Assembly (NCBI RefSeq): GCF_023145695.1
Contig: NZ_JAJHVV010000001.1
Span: 610,883-674,882 of the forward strand
Length of the DNA: 64,000 nt
Source: Vibrio amylolyticus
GTDB lineage: Bacteria; Pseudomonadota; Gammaproteobacteria; Enterobacterales; Vibrionaceae
Direction of reading: 5' to 3'
Part shown: positions 40,942 to 52,147 of the stretch, one piece after another
Layout: each line of letters starts with the position of its first letter
Position numbering within the stretch: the first letter of the stretch is position 1
Translations under genes and position numbers: made by a program
The notes under the pieces: model-generated
What the model was told of the DNA's origin: nothing
Database searches by the model: none
Seen by the model: only the letters and a program-made list of their open reading frames with translations

Positions 40942-41412
40942 CTAAGGTTTTAGAGCCTGACGACTAAATCCTGTATGACCACACTTTGTACATGAAATAA
41001 CCGTTGTCGGGTGGTTGTACTGCACCTTGTGCCCACACTCATCACACACTAGTATCCCAAGTCCTATCATATCTCCAGCTTGATACAGCCCTTGATGCTC
41101 AAGATCTTGAAATAATTCCACCCATTCAACTTTAGTTCGGTCCGTAATATCTAGTAACCCTTGCCAAATCGAATCTGAGATCATTAGTGAAAATGGGCTG
41201 CCCTTGCTCTCTTCATAGTTGTCAGCAAACTCCTTAAAATCGTACTTTAGATAAGCAGAGATCAAGGATAATTCATCTTTAGTCATGTCGTTAGCAGCAC
41301 TGACTACCTTAGCCGACGTTTCAAAAACATGGTTAATTTCTTCAGGGCTACTTTTCAATGTATCGACAACTTCTTCGAACATCTCTTCGTAACCAGCTTT
41401 ATGTTTTGGCAT
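40942..41412 (-). CDS. ybeL: Zinc-ribbon protein YbeL (DUF1451)
   Basis: Cytoplasmic protein of 156 residues, function unknown. The first 110 residues look alpha-helical and charged; the last 40 form a zinc ribbon with LVCDECGHK and [10 protein letters not shown], two CxxC pairs. I start at [11 protein letters not shown] because AAGGGG lies seven bases upstream; the frame also opens at a TTG five codons earlier. It is divergent from leuS, as in E. coli, with the two starts about 120 bp apart. Confidence 0.88.
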   Translation of the reverse strand: MPKHKAGYEEMFEEVVDTLKSSPEEINHVFETSAKVVSAANDMTKDELSLISAYLKYDFKEFADNYEESKGSPFSLMISDSIWQGLLDITDRTKVEWVELFQDLEHQGLYQAGDMIGLGILVCDECGHKVQYNHPTTVISCTKCGHTGFSRQALKP

Positions 41413-41532
41413 AACAGACCCCTTCAAGCAGATTGGCTATTGTTGTACTTCGCTCCTTTAGGTATTCTATGTCGATCTACTCGTATCTGTTCTAACCGAA
41501 CTCACAAATTCCAAGATAACCGGATATCATCG

Positions 41533-44109
41533 ATGCAAGAGCAATATAACCCGCAAGATATTGAACAAAAAGTTCAGCAGCACTGGGATAACAACAAGAC
41601 CTTTGTTGTAAGTGAAGACCCAAATAAAGAAAAATTCTACTGTCTCTCCATGTTCCCTTACCCAAGTGGTCGACTGCACATGGGTCACGTGCGCAACTAC
41701 ACCATCGGTGATGTGGTTTCTCGTTTTCAGCGCCTACAAGGTAAAAATGTAATGCAACCAATCGGTTGGGATGCATTTGGCCTACCAGCAGAGAATGCAG
41801 CAGTGAAGAACAACACTGCCCCAGCTCCGTGGACATATGAAAATATCGAATACATGAAAAACCAGCTTAAACTTTTAGGCTTTGGTTACGATTGGAGTCG
41901 TGAATTCGCGACATGTACTCCTGAGTACTACCGTTGGGAACAAGAGTTCTTCACTAAGCTTTACGAGAAAGGCTTGGTTTACAAAAAGACCTCTTCTGTT
42001 AACTGGTGTCCAAATGACCAAACTGTTCTAGCAAACGAACAAGTTGAAGATGGTTGCTGCTGGCGTTGTGATACTCCAGTGGAACAGAAAAAAATCCCAC
42101 AGTGGTTTATTAAAATCACTGAGTACGCACAAGAGCTACTTGATGACCTAGATAACCTTGAAGGTTGGCCTGAAATGGTTAAGACCATGCAGCGCAACTG
42201 GATTGGTCGCTCTGAAGGTGTTGAGCTATCTTTCGCCGTTAACGGTGAAGATGCGCCTCTAGAAGTGTACACTACGCGTCCTGATACGCTAATGGGCGTA
42301 TCTTACGTTGGTATCGCTGCTGGTCACCCTCTTGCAGAGAAAGCCTCTAAGAACAACGCTGAGCTTGCCGCCTTCGTTGAAGAGTGTCGCAACACCAAAG
42401 TTGCAGAAGCTGAACTCGCAACGATGGAAAAGAAAGGTATGGATACTGGCCTAACGGCTATCCACCCTCTTAACGGTCGTGTTGTTCCTGTTTACGTAGC
42501 AAACTTCGTTCTAATGGATTACGGCACTGGTGCGGTAATGGCGGTTCCTGCTCACGATCAACGTGACCACGAATTTGCAACGAAATACGGTATCGACATC
42601 ATTCCAGTAATCAAACCACAAGATGGTTCTGAACTAGACGTTTCTGAAGCGGCTTACACAGAGAAAGGCGTACTGTTTGATTCTGGTGAGTTCGACGGTC
42701 TTGAATTCCAAGCGGCATTCGATGCTATTTCAGCGAAATTAGAAGCAGACGGCAAAGGCAAGAAAACCGTCAATTTCCGTCTACGTGACTGGGGCGTATC
42801 TCGTCAGCGCTATTGGGGTGCTCCAATTCCAATGGTCACAACGGAAGACGGTCAAGTTCACCCAGTTCCAGCAGATCAACTGCCAGTCATTCTTCCAGAA
42901 GACGTGGTAATGGATGGCGTTACAAGCCCAATCAAAGCAGACAAATCTTGGGCAAAAACGACGTTCAACGGTGAGCCAGCGCTACGTGAAACCGACACAT
43001 TTGATACCTTCATGGAATCATCTTGGTACTACGCTCGTTACTGTTCTCCACAAGCGGACGACATTCTAGATCCAGAAAAAGCAAACTACTGGCTACCCGT
43101 TGATCAGTATATTGGCGGTATCGAGCACGCATGTATGCACTTGCTTTACTCTCGATTTTTCCACAAATTATTACGTGATGCCGGTTACGTAACGTCTGAC
43201 GAACCATACAAGAAGCTACTTTGCCAAGGCATGGTACTGGCAGACGCGTTCTACCACGAAAACGACAAAGGCACTAAGGAGTGGATTGCTCCAACAGATG
43301 TTGAAATCGAACGTGATGGTAAAGGTCGAATTGAAAAAGCAGTAGACAACCAAGGTCGTAACGTTGCGCACTCAGGCATGATTAAAATGTCTAAGTCGAA
43401 AAACAACGGTATCGATCCACAACAGATGGTTGATAAATACGGCGCGGATACCGTTCGTCTATTTATGATGTTTGCATCCCCAGCAGATATGACACTTGAG
43501 TGGCAAGAGTCTGGCGTTGAAGGGGCTAACCGCTTCCTGAAACGTGTTTGGAAACTGGTTCATACTCACTCTTCGAAAGGTGCAGCTGAATCTGTAGATG
43601 TTGCTGCACTGTCTGGCGACCAAAAAGCACTTCGCCGCGATGTTCATAAGACTATCGCGAAAGTGACGGACGATATTGATCGCCGCCAAACCTTTAACAC
43701 TGCAATTGCTGCCATCATGGAGCTGATGAACAAGCTAGCGAAAGCGCCTCAAGCGAATGCACAAGACCGTGCAATTCTTGATGAAGCACTGAAAGCCGTT
43801 GTTCGTATGCTTTACCCAATGACACCGCATATCTCTTATGAAATGTGGATGGCTCTTGGTGAATCAAATGTAGATTCAGCAACATGGCCAACATTCGATG
43901 AGAAAGCCTTAGTTGAAGACGAGAAAACTATTGTTGTGATGATCAATGGTAAACTTCGCGCGAAACTTCAGGTTGCCGCTGATATTACGGAAGAAGCAGT
44001 GAAAGAGCTTGGTCTGAACGATGAGAATGCGATTAAGTTTTTAGATGGTTTAACTATCCGTAAAGTGATTTACGTACCAGGTAAGCTTCTAAATATCGTT
44101 GCTAACTAA
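41533..44109 (+). CDS. leuS: Leucyl-tRNA synthetase
   Basis: Class I aminoacyl-tRNA synthetase that charges tRNA-Leu and edits mischarged products. From the ATG giving [13 protein letters not shown] it has 858 residues (E. coli 860). The HIGH-type motif is HMGH in [14 protein letters not shown] near residue 49, the CP1 editing domain contains [15 protein letters not shown] near residue 245, and the KMSKS motif is in [10 protein letters not shown] near residue 618. Cysteine pairs in NWCPNDQ and CCWRCDTP are the zinc site. The frame runs open 68 codons upstream, but that part overlaps ybeL and is not conserved. A very long terminator follows. Confidence 0.97.
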   Translation: MQEQYNPQDIEQKVQQHWDNNKTFVVSEDPNKEKFYCLSMFPYPSGRLHMGHVRNYTIGDVVSRFQRLQGKNVMQPIGWDAFGLPAENAAVKNNTAPAPWTYENIEYMKNQLKLLGFGYDWSREFATCTPEYYRWEQEFFTKLYEKGLVYKKTSSVNWCPNDQTVLANEQVEDGCCWRCDTPVEQKKIPQWFIKITEYAQELLDDLDNLEGWPEMVKTMQRNWIGRSEGVELSFAVNGEDAPLEVYTTRPDTLMGVSYVGIAAGHPLAEKASKNNAELAAFVEECRNTKVAEAELATMEKKGMDTGLTAIHPLNGRVVPVYVANFVLMDYGTGAVMAVPAHDQRDHEFATKYGIDIIPVIKPQDGSELDVSEAAYTEKGVLFDSGEFDGLEFQAAFDAISAKLEADGKGKKTVNFRLRDWGVSRQRYWGAPIPMVTTEDGQVHPVPADQLPVILPEDVVMDGVTSPIKADKSWAKTTFNGEPALRETDTFDTFMESSWYYARYCSPQADDILDPEKANYWLPVDQYIGGIEHACMHLLYSRFFHKLLRDAGYVTSDEPYKKLLCQGMVLADAFYHENDKGTKEWIAPTDVEIERDGKGRIEKAVDNQGRNVAHSGMIKMSKSKNNGIDPQQMVDKYGADTVRLFMMFASPADMTLEWQESGVEGANRFLKRVWKLVHTHSSKGAAESVDVAALSGDQKALRRDVHKTIAKVTDDIDRRQTFNTAIAAIMELMNKLAKAPQANAQDRAILDEALKAVVRMLYPMTPHISYEMWMALGESNVDSATWPTFDEKALVEDEKTIVVMINGKLRAKLQVAADITEEAVKELGLNDENAIKFLDGLTIRKVIYVPGKLLNIVAN

Positions 44110-44156
44110 TTAGTCGAAAACAATATAAATAAGCAGGGTGTTCATTCACTCTGCTT

Positions 44157-44215
44157 ACTTATCTAATCGCTCTATTCGTCTTACGAAACACGAGCAATTA
44201 GATAAGTTTTTTAAT
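44157..44215 (+). terminator. Strong terminator of leuS
   Basis: A 16-base stem, ACTTATCTAAT.GCTC with GAGC.ATTAGATAAGT (one mismatch), has a small inner hairpin TTCGT/ACGAA in its loop and is followed by TTTTT. Just upstream another hairpin AAGCAGGGTG / CACTCTGCTT (44131-44157) is present. Confidence 0.8.
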
Positions 44216-44234
44216 TAATGAGAGCCTCCTACAA

Positions 44235-44900
44235 ATGCGCCTGACTTCTAACTCATTTAAACTCGCTTGTGTTGTATTAACCGCCAGCCTTCTTTCTGCT
44301 TGTGGATTCCAATTGCGCGGTGATTACTCGGTACCCGAGGAGCTTTCAACCATATCGGTCACCAGTTACGACCAATACAGCACCTTTACACGTTTAGTTA
44401 AAACTCAACTTCGTCTCAATGATGTAGAACTTGTCACGCCAAGTGAAGACGTTGCCAATATCCATTTGCTTGGTGAAGGCGTCGGTGAACGAACCCTCTC
44501 TCTTTACCAAAATACTCGCGCAGCAGAAAAAGAACTGACTTTCCGCGCTTCATATCGAGTCACTATTCCAGAATTAGGTGCTAAGACTTTTTCGACTAGC
44601 GTTACTCGTAGCTACCTAGATAACCCGCTAACCGCACTAGCGAAATCGGTTGAGCGAGACATGATTGAAGATGAAATGCGTAAGCTTGCTTCTACTCAAA
44701 TCATCCGTCAAATGGCGCGTTTAAGAGCCGATATAGAAGAACATGAACTTAGCCAAGAAGAGCAATTTCTAGATTATACGGACTTACCTGCTGAAGATTA
44801 CAAAGTTGTCACTTCCGAAGACTACGAAGTGACCATTTCTGAAGACTCGCCTTCTGAAGAAAAGCCTCTAGAGGATTTAAACTCAGAAACGAAGCAGTAG
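44235..44900 (+). CDS. lptE: LPS-assembly lipoprotein LptE
   Basis: Outer-membrane lipoprotein that plugs the LptD barrel and helps insert LPS. The lipobox LLSAC puts the lipidated residue at C23, followed by GFQLRGDY, the usual start of LptE. The conserved core runs to about residue 172. The remaining 50 residues form a very acidic tail with the near-repeat EDYKVVTSEDYEVTISED, which E. coli LptE (193 residues) lacks. It sits between leuS and holA as in E. coli; the leuS terminator suggests its own promoter. Seven bases separate it from holA. Confidence 0.92.
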   Translation: MRLTSNSFKLACVVLTASLLSACGFQLRGDYSVPEELSTISVTSYDQYSTFTRLVKTQLRLNDVELVTPSEDVANIHLLGEGVGERTLSLYQNTRAAEKELTFRASYRVTIPELGAKTFSTSVTRSYLDNPLTALAKSVERDMIEDEMRKLASTQIIRQMARLRADIEEHELSQEEQFLDYTDLPAEDYKVVTSEDYEVTISEDSPSEEKPLEDLNSETKQ

Positions 44901-44907
44901 GTTCATA

Positions 44908-45936
44908 ATGCGGATCTATGCAGACAAACTAGCCGACCAACTCAATAGACAGCTTCATTCCGTCTATCTATTGCTTGGTAACGAGCCTCTACTGATTCAA
45001 GAGTCACACAGTGCAATCAAAGCAAAAGCAAAAACAGTTGGCTTTGAAGAGCACCATCGCTTTACTCTTGATAACAGCATTAACTGGAATGAAGTGTACG
45101 ATTGCTGCCAGGCTCTTAGTTTATTCTCAGCTCGACAAATAATAGAATTAGAGATCCCCGAGGCAGGTGTTAATGCCGCCCACTCGAAAGAGCTCGTCGC
45201 TCTTTCGGCCTCTTTACATCCAGATATTCTACTCATTATCATTGGTAGCAAGCTCACCAAAGCACAAGAAAATGCAAAATGGTTTAAGACTTATAACACA
45301 CAAGGATGTTGGGTCAGCTGCTTAACGCCTGACATACAGCGGCTACCGCAGTTTGTGCAAGCTCGCTGTAATGCGCTTGGATTACGTGCTGACATCGAAG
45401 CTAGACAAATGCTAGCTCAATGGCATGAAGGCAACTTATTTGCTCTCTCTCAAAGCTTAGAAAAACTGGCTCTACTCTATCCAGACGGAGAACTAACCCT
45501 AGTTCGCCTTGAAGAGTCATTGAGTCGCCATAACCACTTTACTCCCTTTCACTGGATAGACGCGCTTCTAGCGGGTAAAGCAAAGCGTGCTCAACGAATA
45601 TTACGTCAACTAGAGGCAGAATCAGTAGAGCCTGTTATTCTGATCCGTACTATTCAAAAAGAGCTCATGCAACTGCTTAAACTTCAACTAGAACTAAAAT
45701 CAGCGCCAGCAGGACAGGTTTTTGACAAGTACCGAATTTGGCAGTCTAAACGACCGCTCTACAACAGTGCGCTTTCACGTCTGTCTATTTCGGCCATCCA
45801 GCAGGGTCTTCAGCTACTGGCACAGTGCGAATTATTATCAAAGACTCAGTACGAGACGTCACCTTGGCCAACATTACACCAGTTGAGCTTAGAGTTATGT
45901 CAGCCCTCTATTGACCTTGGTGTACAGGTAAATTAG
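44908..45936 (+). CDS. holA: DNA polymerase III delta subunit
   Basis: Subunit of the clamp loader that opens the beta sliding clamp. 342 residues (E. coli 343). The N-terminal signature YLLLGNEPLLIQES is near residue 20, and VSCLTPDIQRLPQFVQ near residue 132 and the C-terminal RLSISAIQQGLQLLAQCE helix match the family. As usual for delta, there is no working Walker A. It starts seven bases after lptE, so the two share a transcript. Confidence 0.94.
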   Translation: MRIYADKLADQLNRQLHSVYLLLGNEPLLIQESHSAIKAKAKTVGFEEHHRFTLDNSINWNEVYDCCQALSLFSARQIIELEIPEAGVNAAHSKELVALSASLHPDILLIIIGSKLTKAQENAKWFKTYNTQGCWVSCLTPDIQRLPQFVQARCNALGLRADIEARQMLAQWHEGNLFALSQSLEKLALLYPDGELTLVRLEESLSRHNHFTPFHWIDALLAGKAKRAQRILRQLEAESVEPVILIRTIQKELMQLLKLQLELKSAPAGQVFDKYRIWQSKRPLYNSALSRLSISAIQQGLQLLAQCELLSKTQYETSPWPTLHQLSLELCQPSIDLGVQVN

Positions 45937-46007
45937 CAGCCTACCACGAAAAGCATGTTATACTACGCGGTCAAATTTCTTAATTAATAACCCTTGAGGA
46001 TACCCTT

Positions 46008-46325
46008 TTGTTGCGTGAAGAACTGAATGAATTTCTAGCTGATAAAGCCGATGATATGAAAGCCCAAAACATTACGACTATCGATGTACAAGGTAAATCG
46101 AGTGTCACTGACTACATGATCATCTGTACTGGCACTTCAAAAACACACGTTTCATCTATTGCGGGCCACGTAGCAAATGAATTGAAAAAATCGGGCTTGG
46201 AAACGCTTGGTATGGATGGCGAAAAAGAGGGGGAGTGGGTTGTCGTTGACATGGGCTCAACTATGCTCCACGTTATGCAACAAGAACATCGTGAACTGTA
46301 CCAACTAGAAAAGCTTTGGGGCTAA
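46008..46325 (+). CDS. rsfS: Ribosome silencing factor RsfS
   Basis: Small protein that binds L14 on the 50S subunit and blocks subunit joining in stationary phase. 105 residues, the same as E. coli. The core [22 protein letters not shown] and [24 protein letters not shown] are diagnostic. The start is a TTG at 46008: GAGGA lies seven bases upstream and no ATG fits the family N-terminus, although the next codon is also TTG. It is followed four bases later by rlmH, which begins with GTG, so translation of this pair begins with two non-ATG starts. Confidence 0.93.
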   Translation: MLREELNEFLADKADDMKAQNITTIDVQGKSSVTDYMIICTGTSKTHVSSIAGHVANELKKSGLETLGMDGEKEGEWVVVDMGSTMLHVMQQEHRELYQLEKLWG

Positions 46326-46329
46326 ATCT

Positions 46330-46800
46330 GTGAAAATACAACTGATTGCCGTAGGGACGAAAATGCCGAAATGGGTTGAGGAAGGCTTTCAAGAATATCG
46401 CCGTCGCTTCCCACATGACATGCCACTTGAGTTGGTTGAAATAACCGCAGGTAAGCGTGGAAAAAATGCCGATATTGCACGCATTCTACAAAAAGAAGGC
46501 GAAGCAATGCTTGCGGCTGTACCTAAGGGCAATCGGATTGTTACTCTAGATATTCCAGGTAAGCGTTGGGATACTGAACAGCTGTCGCAGCAATTAGAAG
46601 CTTGGAAACTTGATGCTCGGGATGTCTCTATCTTAATTGGTGGACCCGAAGGGTTAGCGCCTGCCTGTAAGTCTGCAGCAGAACAGAGTTGGTCTCTATC
46701 CCCATTGACTTTGCCTCACCCAATGGTTCGAGTTTTAATGGCTGAAAGTCTTTACCGCGCTTGGAGTATAACGGCTAACCACCCATACCATCGTGAGTAA
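46330..46800 (+). CDS. rlmH: 23S rRNA (pseudouridine-1915-N3)-methyltransferase
   Basis: SPOUT-class methyltransferase that methylates pseudouridine 1915 in helix 69 of 23S rRNA on assembled 70S ribosomes. The 156 residues match E. coli RlmH (155) nearly throughout, including [14 protein letters not shown] at the start, [13 protein letters not shown] with the SAM-binding knot near residue 103, and the ending [11 protein letters not shown]. It starts at a GTG. The neighbouring rsfS and the PBP2/RodA genes downstream keep the E. coli order. Confidence 0.96.
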   Translation: MKIQLIAVGTKMPKWVEEGFQEYRRRFPHDMPLELVEITAGKRGKNADIARILQKEGEAMLAAVPKGNRIVTLDIPGKRWDTEQLSQQLEAWKLDARDVSILIGGPEGLAPACKSAAEQSWSLSPLTLPHPMVRVLMAESLYRAWSITANHPYHRE

Positions 46801-46892
46801 CTCGACCGTCAGAAAACGACTAGTTAAATTACTTTAACCTACGACAACAGAAAATTTTATTATCCGCACTAATTTGATCGAGAGCACGACCC

Positions 46893-48782
46893 ATGTTGCG
46901 TAAGCGTAGCCAAATCAGAGATCACCATGAAGAGTCACGACTATTTAAAAGCCGTGCTCTTGTCTCGTTTGTCGGCATTATCCTACTAATGTGCGTCTTG
47001 CTCGCAAACCTGTACAACATTCAGGTCAATCAATTCCAAGACTATAAAACACGCTCGAATGACAATCGGATCAAAGTGGTTCCGATCGCCCCTAATCGCG
47101 GCTTAATCTATGATCGAAACGGGGTATTACTGGCTGAAAACCGCCCTGTTTTCAACTTAGAAGTGACATTGGAAAAAGTCAGTAATATCGATGAAACCAT
47201 TGCTGATTTACAACAATTAATGCCGGAAATAACCCCAGAACGGGTTGAATCATTCACTCGAGAGAGACGTCAAACGCGCCGCTTTAAATCCGTTCCGATC
47301 TTGACACAATTAACTCAAGAGCAAGTGGCACGCTTCTCCGTCAATCAGCATAATTACCCAGGCGTTGCCGTCACAGCTAACCTAAAACGCCATTACCCTT
47401 ACGATAAAGTACTGACCCATGTAATCGGGTATGTTTCTCGTATCAATGACCGAGATATGAGACGGTTAGTTCGTGAAGAGAGAGCGGCTAACTACCAAGC
47501 AACAAGAGACATTGGTAAACTTGGTATCGAACGTTATTATGAAGATATATTGCACGGCACAGCGGGCTATCAGGAAGTTGAAGTAAATAGCCGTGGTCGT
47601 ATCATTCGAACATTGAAATATGTACCACCATCCCCCGGCAAAGATATCGTCTTAAATCTTGATATCGAACTTCAACTCTACGTGTATAAACTACTCGATA
47701 GCCGCCGTGGCTCTGCTATTGTGCTTGATCCCGTCGACAATGGGGTATTAGCCATGGTCTCAAGTCCAAGCTATGACCCTAACGCCTTTGTTCATGGGAT
47801 TTCGAGTAAAGCCTATAACGCGCTACTTACCGATATAAACCGTCCATTGGTTAACCGAGCAACGCTGGGGATTTACCCTCCAGCCTCTACCGTGAAACCA
47901 TTTATTGCGGTTGCTGCGCTGCAAGAAGGTGTGGTGACACCGACGACCACTCGTAATGATCCAGGGTATTGGCGAATTCCAAACTCAAAGACTCGACCAT
48001 TCCGTGATTGGCTTCGTTGGGGTCACGGTGTTGTTGATATCACCAAGTCTATTGAAGAATCTGTCGATACTTTCTATTACCAAATAGCGTATGACCTAGG
48101 AATCGATAGAATTTCTAGTTGGATGAACATGTTCGGTTTCGGTGAATACACAGGTATTGATATCCATGAGGAAAGTAAAGCGAACATGCCGACTCGAGAT
48201 TGGAAAATGGCTCGCCACAGAACGCCTTGGTATCAAGGTGACACCATACCCGTCGGGATCGGACAAGGCTATTGGACAGCGACACCAATGCAGATCGCAA
48301 AAGCCACTTCTGTATTGATTAATCACGGTGAAGTTATCGCGCCTCACCTACTTCGCGCAACTATTGAAAATGGTGAACAATTCGATCTTCAGCAACTCGA
48401 AGATTATGAAACGTACCCACCAATCACTGGTGTACCCGAAAAATACTGGAATATTGCGACAGATGGTATGCGTTTGGTTAACCATGGTAAAAAAGGGACC
48501 GCTCGCCGGGCGTTTACAAACATGGATTACGTGACTGCAGGAAAATCAGGAACCGCACAAGTCTTTGGTCTAGCAGAAGACCAAGAATATAATGCGGAAG
48601 AGCTAGAAGAACATTTAAGAGACCACGCCCTCTATACCGGTTTTGCTCCCTACGAGAAGCCTGAGTTTGTGGTAACTGTTGTCCTGGAAAATGCCGGTGG
48701 CGGCTCAAGTAATGGTGGCCCAGTTGTTCGACGTATTTTTGATCACGCAATTCTCAGTGAGAAAGAGGAATCCAAGCCATGA
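46893..48782 (+). CDS. mrdA: Penicillin-binding protein 2 (transpeptidase)
   Basis: Elongasome peptidoglycan transpeptidase that works with RodA to keep rod shape. The membrane anchor is [20 protein letters not shown] near residue 27, and the dimerisation domain contains [21 protein letters not shown]. The active-site SxxK is in [10 protein letters not shown] near residue 330, and KTG appears as [10 protein letters not shown] near residue 545. 629 residues (E. coli 633). Its end overlaps the mrdB start by four bases, so the two are coupled. Confidence 0.96.
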   Translation: MLRKRSQIRDHHEESRLFKSRALVSFVGIILLMCVLLANLYNIQVNQFQDYKTRSNDNRIKVVPIAPNRGLIYDRNGVLLAENRPVFNLEVTLEKVSNIDETIADLQQLMPEITPERVESFTRERRQTRRFKSVPILTQLTQEQVARFSVNQHNYPGVAVTANLKRHYPYDKVLTHVIGYVSRINDRDMRRLVREERAANYQATRDIGKLGIERYYEDILHGTAGYQEVEVNSRGRIIRTLKYVPPSPGKDIVLNLDIELQLYVYKLLDSRRGSAIVLDPVDNGVLAMVSSPSYDPNAFVHGISSKAYNALLTDINRPLVNRATLGIYPPASTVKPFIAVAALQEGVVTPTTTRNDPGYWRIPNSKTRPFRDWLRWGHGVVDITKSIEESVDTFYYQIAYDLGIDRISSWMNMFGFGEYTGIDIHEESKANMPTRDWKMARHRTPWYQGDTIPVGIGQGYWTATPMQIAKATSVLINHGEVIAPHLLRATIENGEQFDLQQLEDYETYPPITGVPEKYWNIATDGMRLVNHGKKGTARRAFTNMDYVTAGKSGTAQVFGLAEDQEYNAEELEEHLRDHALYTGFAPYEKPEFVVTVVLENAGGGSSNGGPVVRRIFDHAILSEKEESKP

Positions 48783-49900
48783 TTTTTGACCCAGCAACTG
48801 GACAAAATCGAGCCTTTTTCCAACGATTTCATATCGACTTACCACTGCTACTTGGCCTTTTGGTGCTCATGGCCTTTGGCTTAGTCGTTATGTACAGTGC
48901 GAGTGGGCAAAGCTACGCGATGATGGACCGACAAGCAATGCGTATGGCGTTGTCTTTAGTCGTTATGGCTCTACTCGCTCAAATATCGCCCCGAACTTAC
49001 GAGTCACTCGCCCCCTTTCTTTTCTTTTGTGGGATTATCTTATTATTAGGAGTGCTCTTTTTCGGGGAATCATCAAAAGGAGCACAACGTTGGCTTAATT
49101 TAGGCTTTATTCGCTTTCAGCCCTCAGAACTGCTTAAGCTAGCCGTACCTTTAATGATTGCCCGCTATATTGGCAAACGCTCTCTTCCTCCTAGTTTCAA
49201 GACTATTGCCGTCTCTTTGGTGATGCTCTTTGTACCGACAATTTTGATAGCAAAGCAGCCAGACTTAGGTACATCCATACTTATCGCGGCATCGGGAATA
49301 TTCGTTATTTTTCTTGCAGGAATAAGCTGGAAAATAATCTTTGCTGCGGTTATGGCAGTAAGCGCTTTTGCCCCCGTATTATGGTTCTTTTTAATGCGCG
49401 AATACCAAAAAGTTCGCGTTAGAACGCTGTTTAATCCAGAGTCCGATCCCCTTGGTGCTGGCTATCATATTATTCAAAGTAAGATTGCTATTGGCTCAGG
49501 TGGTATATCGGGTAAAGGTTGGCTGCAAGGAACGCAATCTCAACTCGAGTTCTTGCCAGAGCGCCATACCGATTTTATTTTTGCCGTCATCGCTGAAGAA
49601 TGGGGCATGATTGGCGTTTTAGGGCTGTTAAGTATCTACCTATTTATTATGGGCAGAGGCTTATACCTTGCGAGCCAAGCACAAACCTCATTTGGTCGCA
49701 TGATGGCGGGCAGTATCGTATTAAGTTTCTTTGTTTATGTCTTTGTAAATATCGGCATGGTGAGCGGAATTTTACCTGTTGTTGGCGTTCCTTTGCCATT
49801 AATCAGCTATGGTGGTACTTCCATGGTCACCCTTATGGCCGGTTTTGGCATGTTAATGTCGATACATACTCACAGAAACGCATTCTCAAAGGCAACCTAG
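48779..49900 (+). CDS. mrdB: Peptidoglycan glycosyltransferase RodA (MrdB)
   Basis: SEDS-family inner-membrane polymerase that builds glycan strands together with PBP2. About ten membrane segments in 373 residues. Family motifs seen are GLVVMYSAS near residue 35, [18 protein letters not shown] near residue 102, [11 protein letters not shown] near residue 160 and the C-terminal [15 protein letters not shown]. The catalytic aspartate should be in [15 protein letters not shown] near residue 262. It overlaps mrdA by four bases and runs directly into rlpA. Confidence 0.96.
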   Translation: MIFDPATGQNRAFFQRFHIDLPLLLGLLVLMAFGLVVMYSASGQSYAMMDRQAMRMALSLVVMALLAQISPRTYESLAPFLFFCGIILLLGVLFFGESSKGAQRWLNLGFIRFQPSELLKLAVPLMIARYIGKRSLPPSFKTIAVSLVMLFVPTILIAKQPDLGTSILIAASGIFVIFLAGISWKIIFAAVMAVSAFAPVLWFFLMREYQKVRVRTLFNPESDPLGAGYHIIQSKIAIGSGGISGKGWLQGTQSQLEFLPERHTDFIFAVIAEEWGMIGVLGLLSIYLFIMGRGLYLASQAQTSFGRMMAGSIVLSFFVYVFVNIGMVSGILPVVGVPLPLISYGGTSMVTLMAGFGMLMSIHTHRNAFSKAT

Positions 49901-49903
49901 TTG

Positions 49904-50719
49904 ATGATACTAAAGTCGATGAAACAAAAGTTAATGAACCAGAAGCTCGTACTATTATTCGCAGCTACTAGCATACTGCTCGCTGGCTGCTCATCTTCAG
50001 GCCGTTATAGTCTTAATGATGACGTTGCACCGAAACAACCTATATCTGTCGACCATCTAGAAGATGCGGTTCCTCAGTACGAGCCTTACAGTCTTGGTGG
50101 TAATAGTGACTACACGCTACGTGGTAATCGATACATCATAGTCAAAGATGCCAAAGGATTTACCGAGAAAGGGAAAGCCTCTTGGTATGGCAAAAAGTTT
50201 CATGGGCACCTCACCTCAAATGGTGAAATCTATGACATGTATTCCATGACCGCCGCGCATAAAACCTTGCCGATTCCAAGCTATGTCAAAGTGACAAACA
50301 CAGACAACAATAAAACGACCGTAGTACGCGTGAACGACCGTGGACCCTTTCATGAAGGGAGAATTATAGACCTTAGTTATGCCGCCGCTCAGAAGTTAGA
50401 CGTATTAAAAACAGGAACGGCCAACGTTAAAATTGAAGTTATTACGGTTAAAAGACCTGAATCTGCGCACAAACAGAGTGCATTCCCTAACTATGTTGTT
50501 CAAGTAGCGACGTCACAACATCATGACCGCTCCATGGCACTATCCAACGAGCTTGCGACCAAACTGTCGGTTGAGAGTTTCCTTGAGACTAGTGACTCAA
50601 TGCACCGAGTCTTCTTAGGCCCATTTACTGACTACGCCTTGACGCAGAAAGCCTTAGAGCAAGTTAAGGTGCTCGGCTATACCTCAGCGTTTATAAAGAA
50701 ACACGCTACCGCGCAGTAA
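49904..50719 (+). CDS. rlpA: Septal-ring lytic transglycosylase RlpA
   Basis: Outer-membrane lipoprotein with a double-psi beta-barrel and a SPOR domain. The lipobox is ILLAGCSSSG. The DPBB domain includes GKASWYGKKFHGHLTSNGE and the catalytic-type VRVNDRGPFHEGRIIDLS, both intact, so it may be an active glycan-cleaving enzyme as in Pseudomonas. The C-terminal SPOR domain starts near YVVQVATSQ and would bring it to denuded septal glycan. The start is uncertain: I use the ATG directly after the mrdB stop, but ATGs at 49919 and 49934 give equally good signal peptides. Confidence 0.9.
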   Translation: MILKSMKQKLMNQKLVLLFAATSILLAGCSSSGRYSLNDDVAPKQPISVDHLEDAVPQYEPYSLGGNSDYTLRGNRYIIVKDAKGFTEKGKASWYGKKFHGHLTSNGEIYDMYSMTAAHKTLPIPSYVKVTNTDNNKTTVVRVNDRGPFHEGRIIDLSYAAAQKLDVLKTGTANVKIEVITVKRPESAHKQSAFPNYVVQVATSQHHDRSMALSNELATKLSVESFLETSDSMHRVFLGPFTDYALTQKALEQVKVLGYTSAFIKKHATAQ

Positions 50720-50814
50720 TCCCACTTCACATCAGCTGCCATGCACTTGGCACTGGTGTGAAAAATGGTTTCTGTTAAGATACGGACAGTTAAAATAGAA
50801 ATTTTGTATTCATC

Positions 50815-51993
50815 ATGAAAAAAACATCACTACGTAATACCATTCTTACTTGCTCAATCGCTCTTTCTTCCGTCATCGCAACGTCCGCTAGCGCAGCGCC
50901 TATTGTTGTACCTGACGCGCCTCAAATTGCAGCTAAGGGCTTTGTTCTTCTGGATTTCCACTCAGGCAAGGTTCTCGCTGAAAAGGAGATGAATACCAAA
51001 CTCTCTCCTGCAAGCTTAACCAAAATGATGACTAGCTATGTTATTGGTCAAGAGCTAGAGAGCGGCAACATTTCACTAAAAGATGAAGTCACTATCAGTG
51101 AAAAGGCGTGGGCAAAAAACTTCCCAGACTCTTCAAAGATGTTTATAGAAGTAGGTACAACCGTTACAGTTGAAGATCTCAATCGTGGCATCATCGTTCA
51201 ATCAGGAAACGATGCTTGTGTTGCGATGGCAGAACATATTGCAGGCTCAGAAGATGCCTTTGTTGACCTAATGAATGCATGGGCAAGCTCTATTGGGATG
51301 ACGAACACGCATTTTGGTAACGTTCACGGCCTAGATAATGATGAGCTATATTCGACACCTTATGATATGGCCTTATTAGGTTCTGCTCTTATTCGCGACG
51401 TGCCTGATGAATATCGTATTTACGCAGAGAAGAAATACACCTACAACGGCATCACTCAATATAACCGTAACGGCTTGTTATGGGACAAGAGCATGAACGT
51501 GGATGGCATAAAAACAGGCCATACAAGTAATGCTGGATACAGCCTAGTCAGCTCAGCGACTGAAGGAAAGATGCGCTTAGTTGCTGTAGTCATGGGTACA
51601 AAAAACGCTAATGCGCGTAAATCAGAAAGTAAAAAGCTCCTAAGCTACGGGTTTAGATTCTTTGAAACTGTCGCACCACACACGGCGGGTGAAACCTTCG
51701 TTGAAGAAAAAATCTGGATGGGTGACAAAGATAAAGTCGCCCTTGGTGTTAATGAGGATACCTTCGTCACATTACCTCGTGGGCAAGCTAAGAACCTAAC
51801 GGCAAGTTTTGTTCTTGAAAGTGAACTAGAAGCTCCTATTACCGAAGGTGATGTTGTCGGTAAACTCTTCTATCAACTTGATGGTGAAGATGTTGCACAA
51901 TACCCACTATTAGCACTAGAAGATGTCCAGCAAGGTAGCCTATTTAGCCGCCTTTGGGACTACTTAGTTCTACTATTCAAAGGGTTATTTTAG
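50815..51993 (+). CDS. dacA: D-alanyl-D-alanine carboxypeptidase (PBP5 type)
   Basis: Periplasmic low-molecular-weight PBP that trims the terminal D-Ala of wall pentapeptides and helps maintain normal cell shape. Signal peptide about residues 1-27 (ending SASA). Active-site motifs are SPASLTKM (SxxK), QSGNDAC (SxN) and IKTGHTSNAG (KTG). The C-terminal amphipathic helix SRLWDYLVLLFKGLF anchors it to the inner membrane. 392 residues. It is followed by its own terminator and then ybeD-lipB-lipA, as in E. coli. Confidence 0.96.
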   Translation: MKKTSLRNTILTCSIALSSVIATSASAAPIVVPDAPQIAAKGFVLLDFHSGKVLAEKEMNTKLSPASLTKMMTSYVIGQELESGNISLKDEVTISEKAWAKNFPDSSKMFIEVGTTVTVEDLNRGIIVQSGNDACVAMAEHIAGSEDAFVDLMNAWASSIGMTNTHFGNVHGLDNDELYSTPYDMALLGSALIRDVPDEYRIYAEKKYTYNGITQYNRNGLLWDKSMNVDGIKTGHTSNAGYSLVSSATEGKMRLVAVVMGTKNANARKSESKKLLSYGFRFFETVAPHTAGETFVEEKIWMGDKDKVALGVNEDTFVTLPRGQAKNLTASFVLESELEAPITEGDVVGKLFYQLDGEDVAQYPLLALEDVQQGSLFSRLWDYLVLLFKGLF

Positions 51994-52014
51994 ACAAAAC
52001 CTGAACTGACAAAC

Positions 52015-52053
52015 AAAAGCCGCTAACCCTCAAGGGATATAGCGGCTTTTTTC
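52015..52053 (+). terminator. Terminator of dacA
   Basis: AAAAGCCGCTA / TAGCGGCTTTTTT, with a further small pairing CCCT/AGGG in the loop, 20 bases after the dacA stop. Confidence 0.85.
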
Positions 52054-52147
52054 ATTTTATGCGCTATCCTCGATGCTTGAGATCCACCTCAATTGACAGT
52101 AATATGCGTCCCCTTAAAAGCCATTTATATTTGGAGTCTTTATAATT

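Noticed and set aside
41329..41532. N-terminal extension of leuS by 68 residues
   Set aside because: It overlaps the divergent ybeL gene and its ribosome binding site, and LeuRS homologues start at MQEQY.
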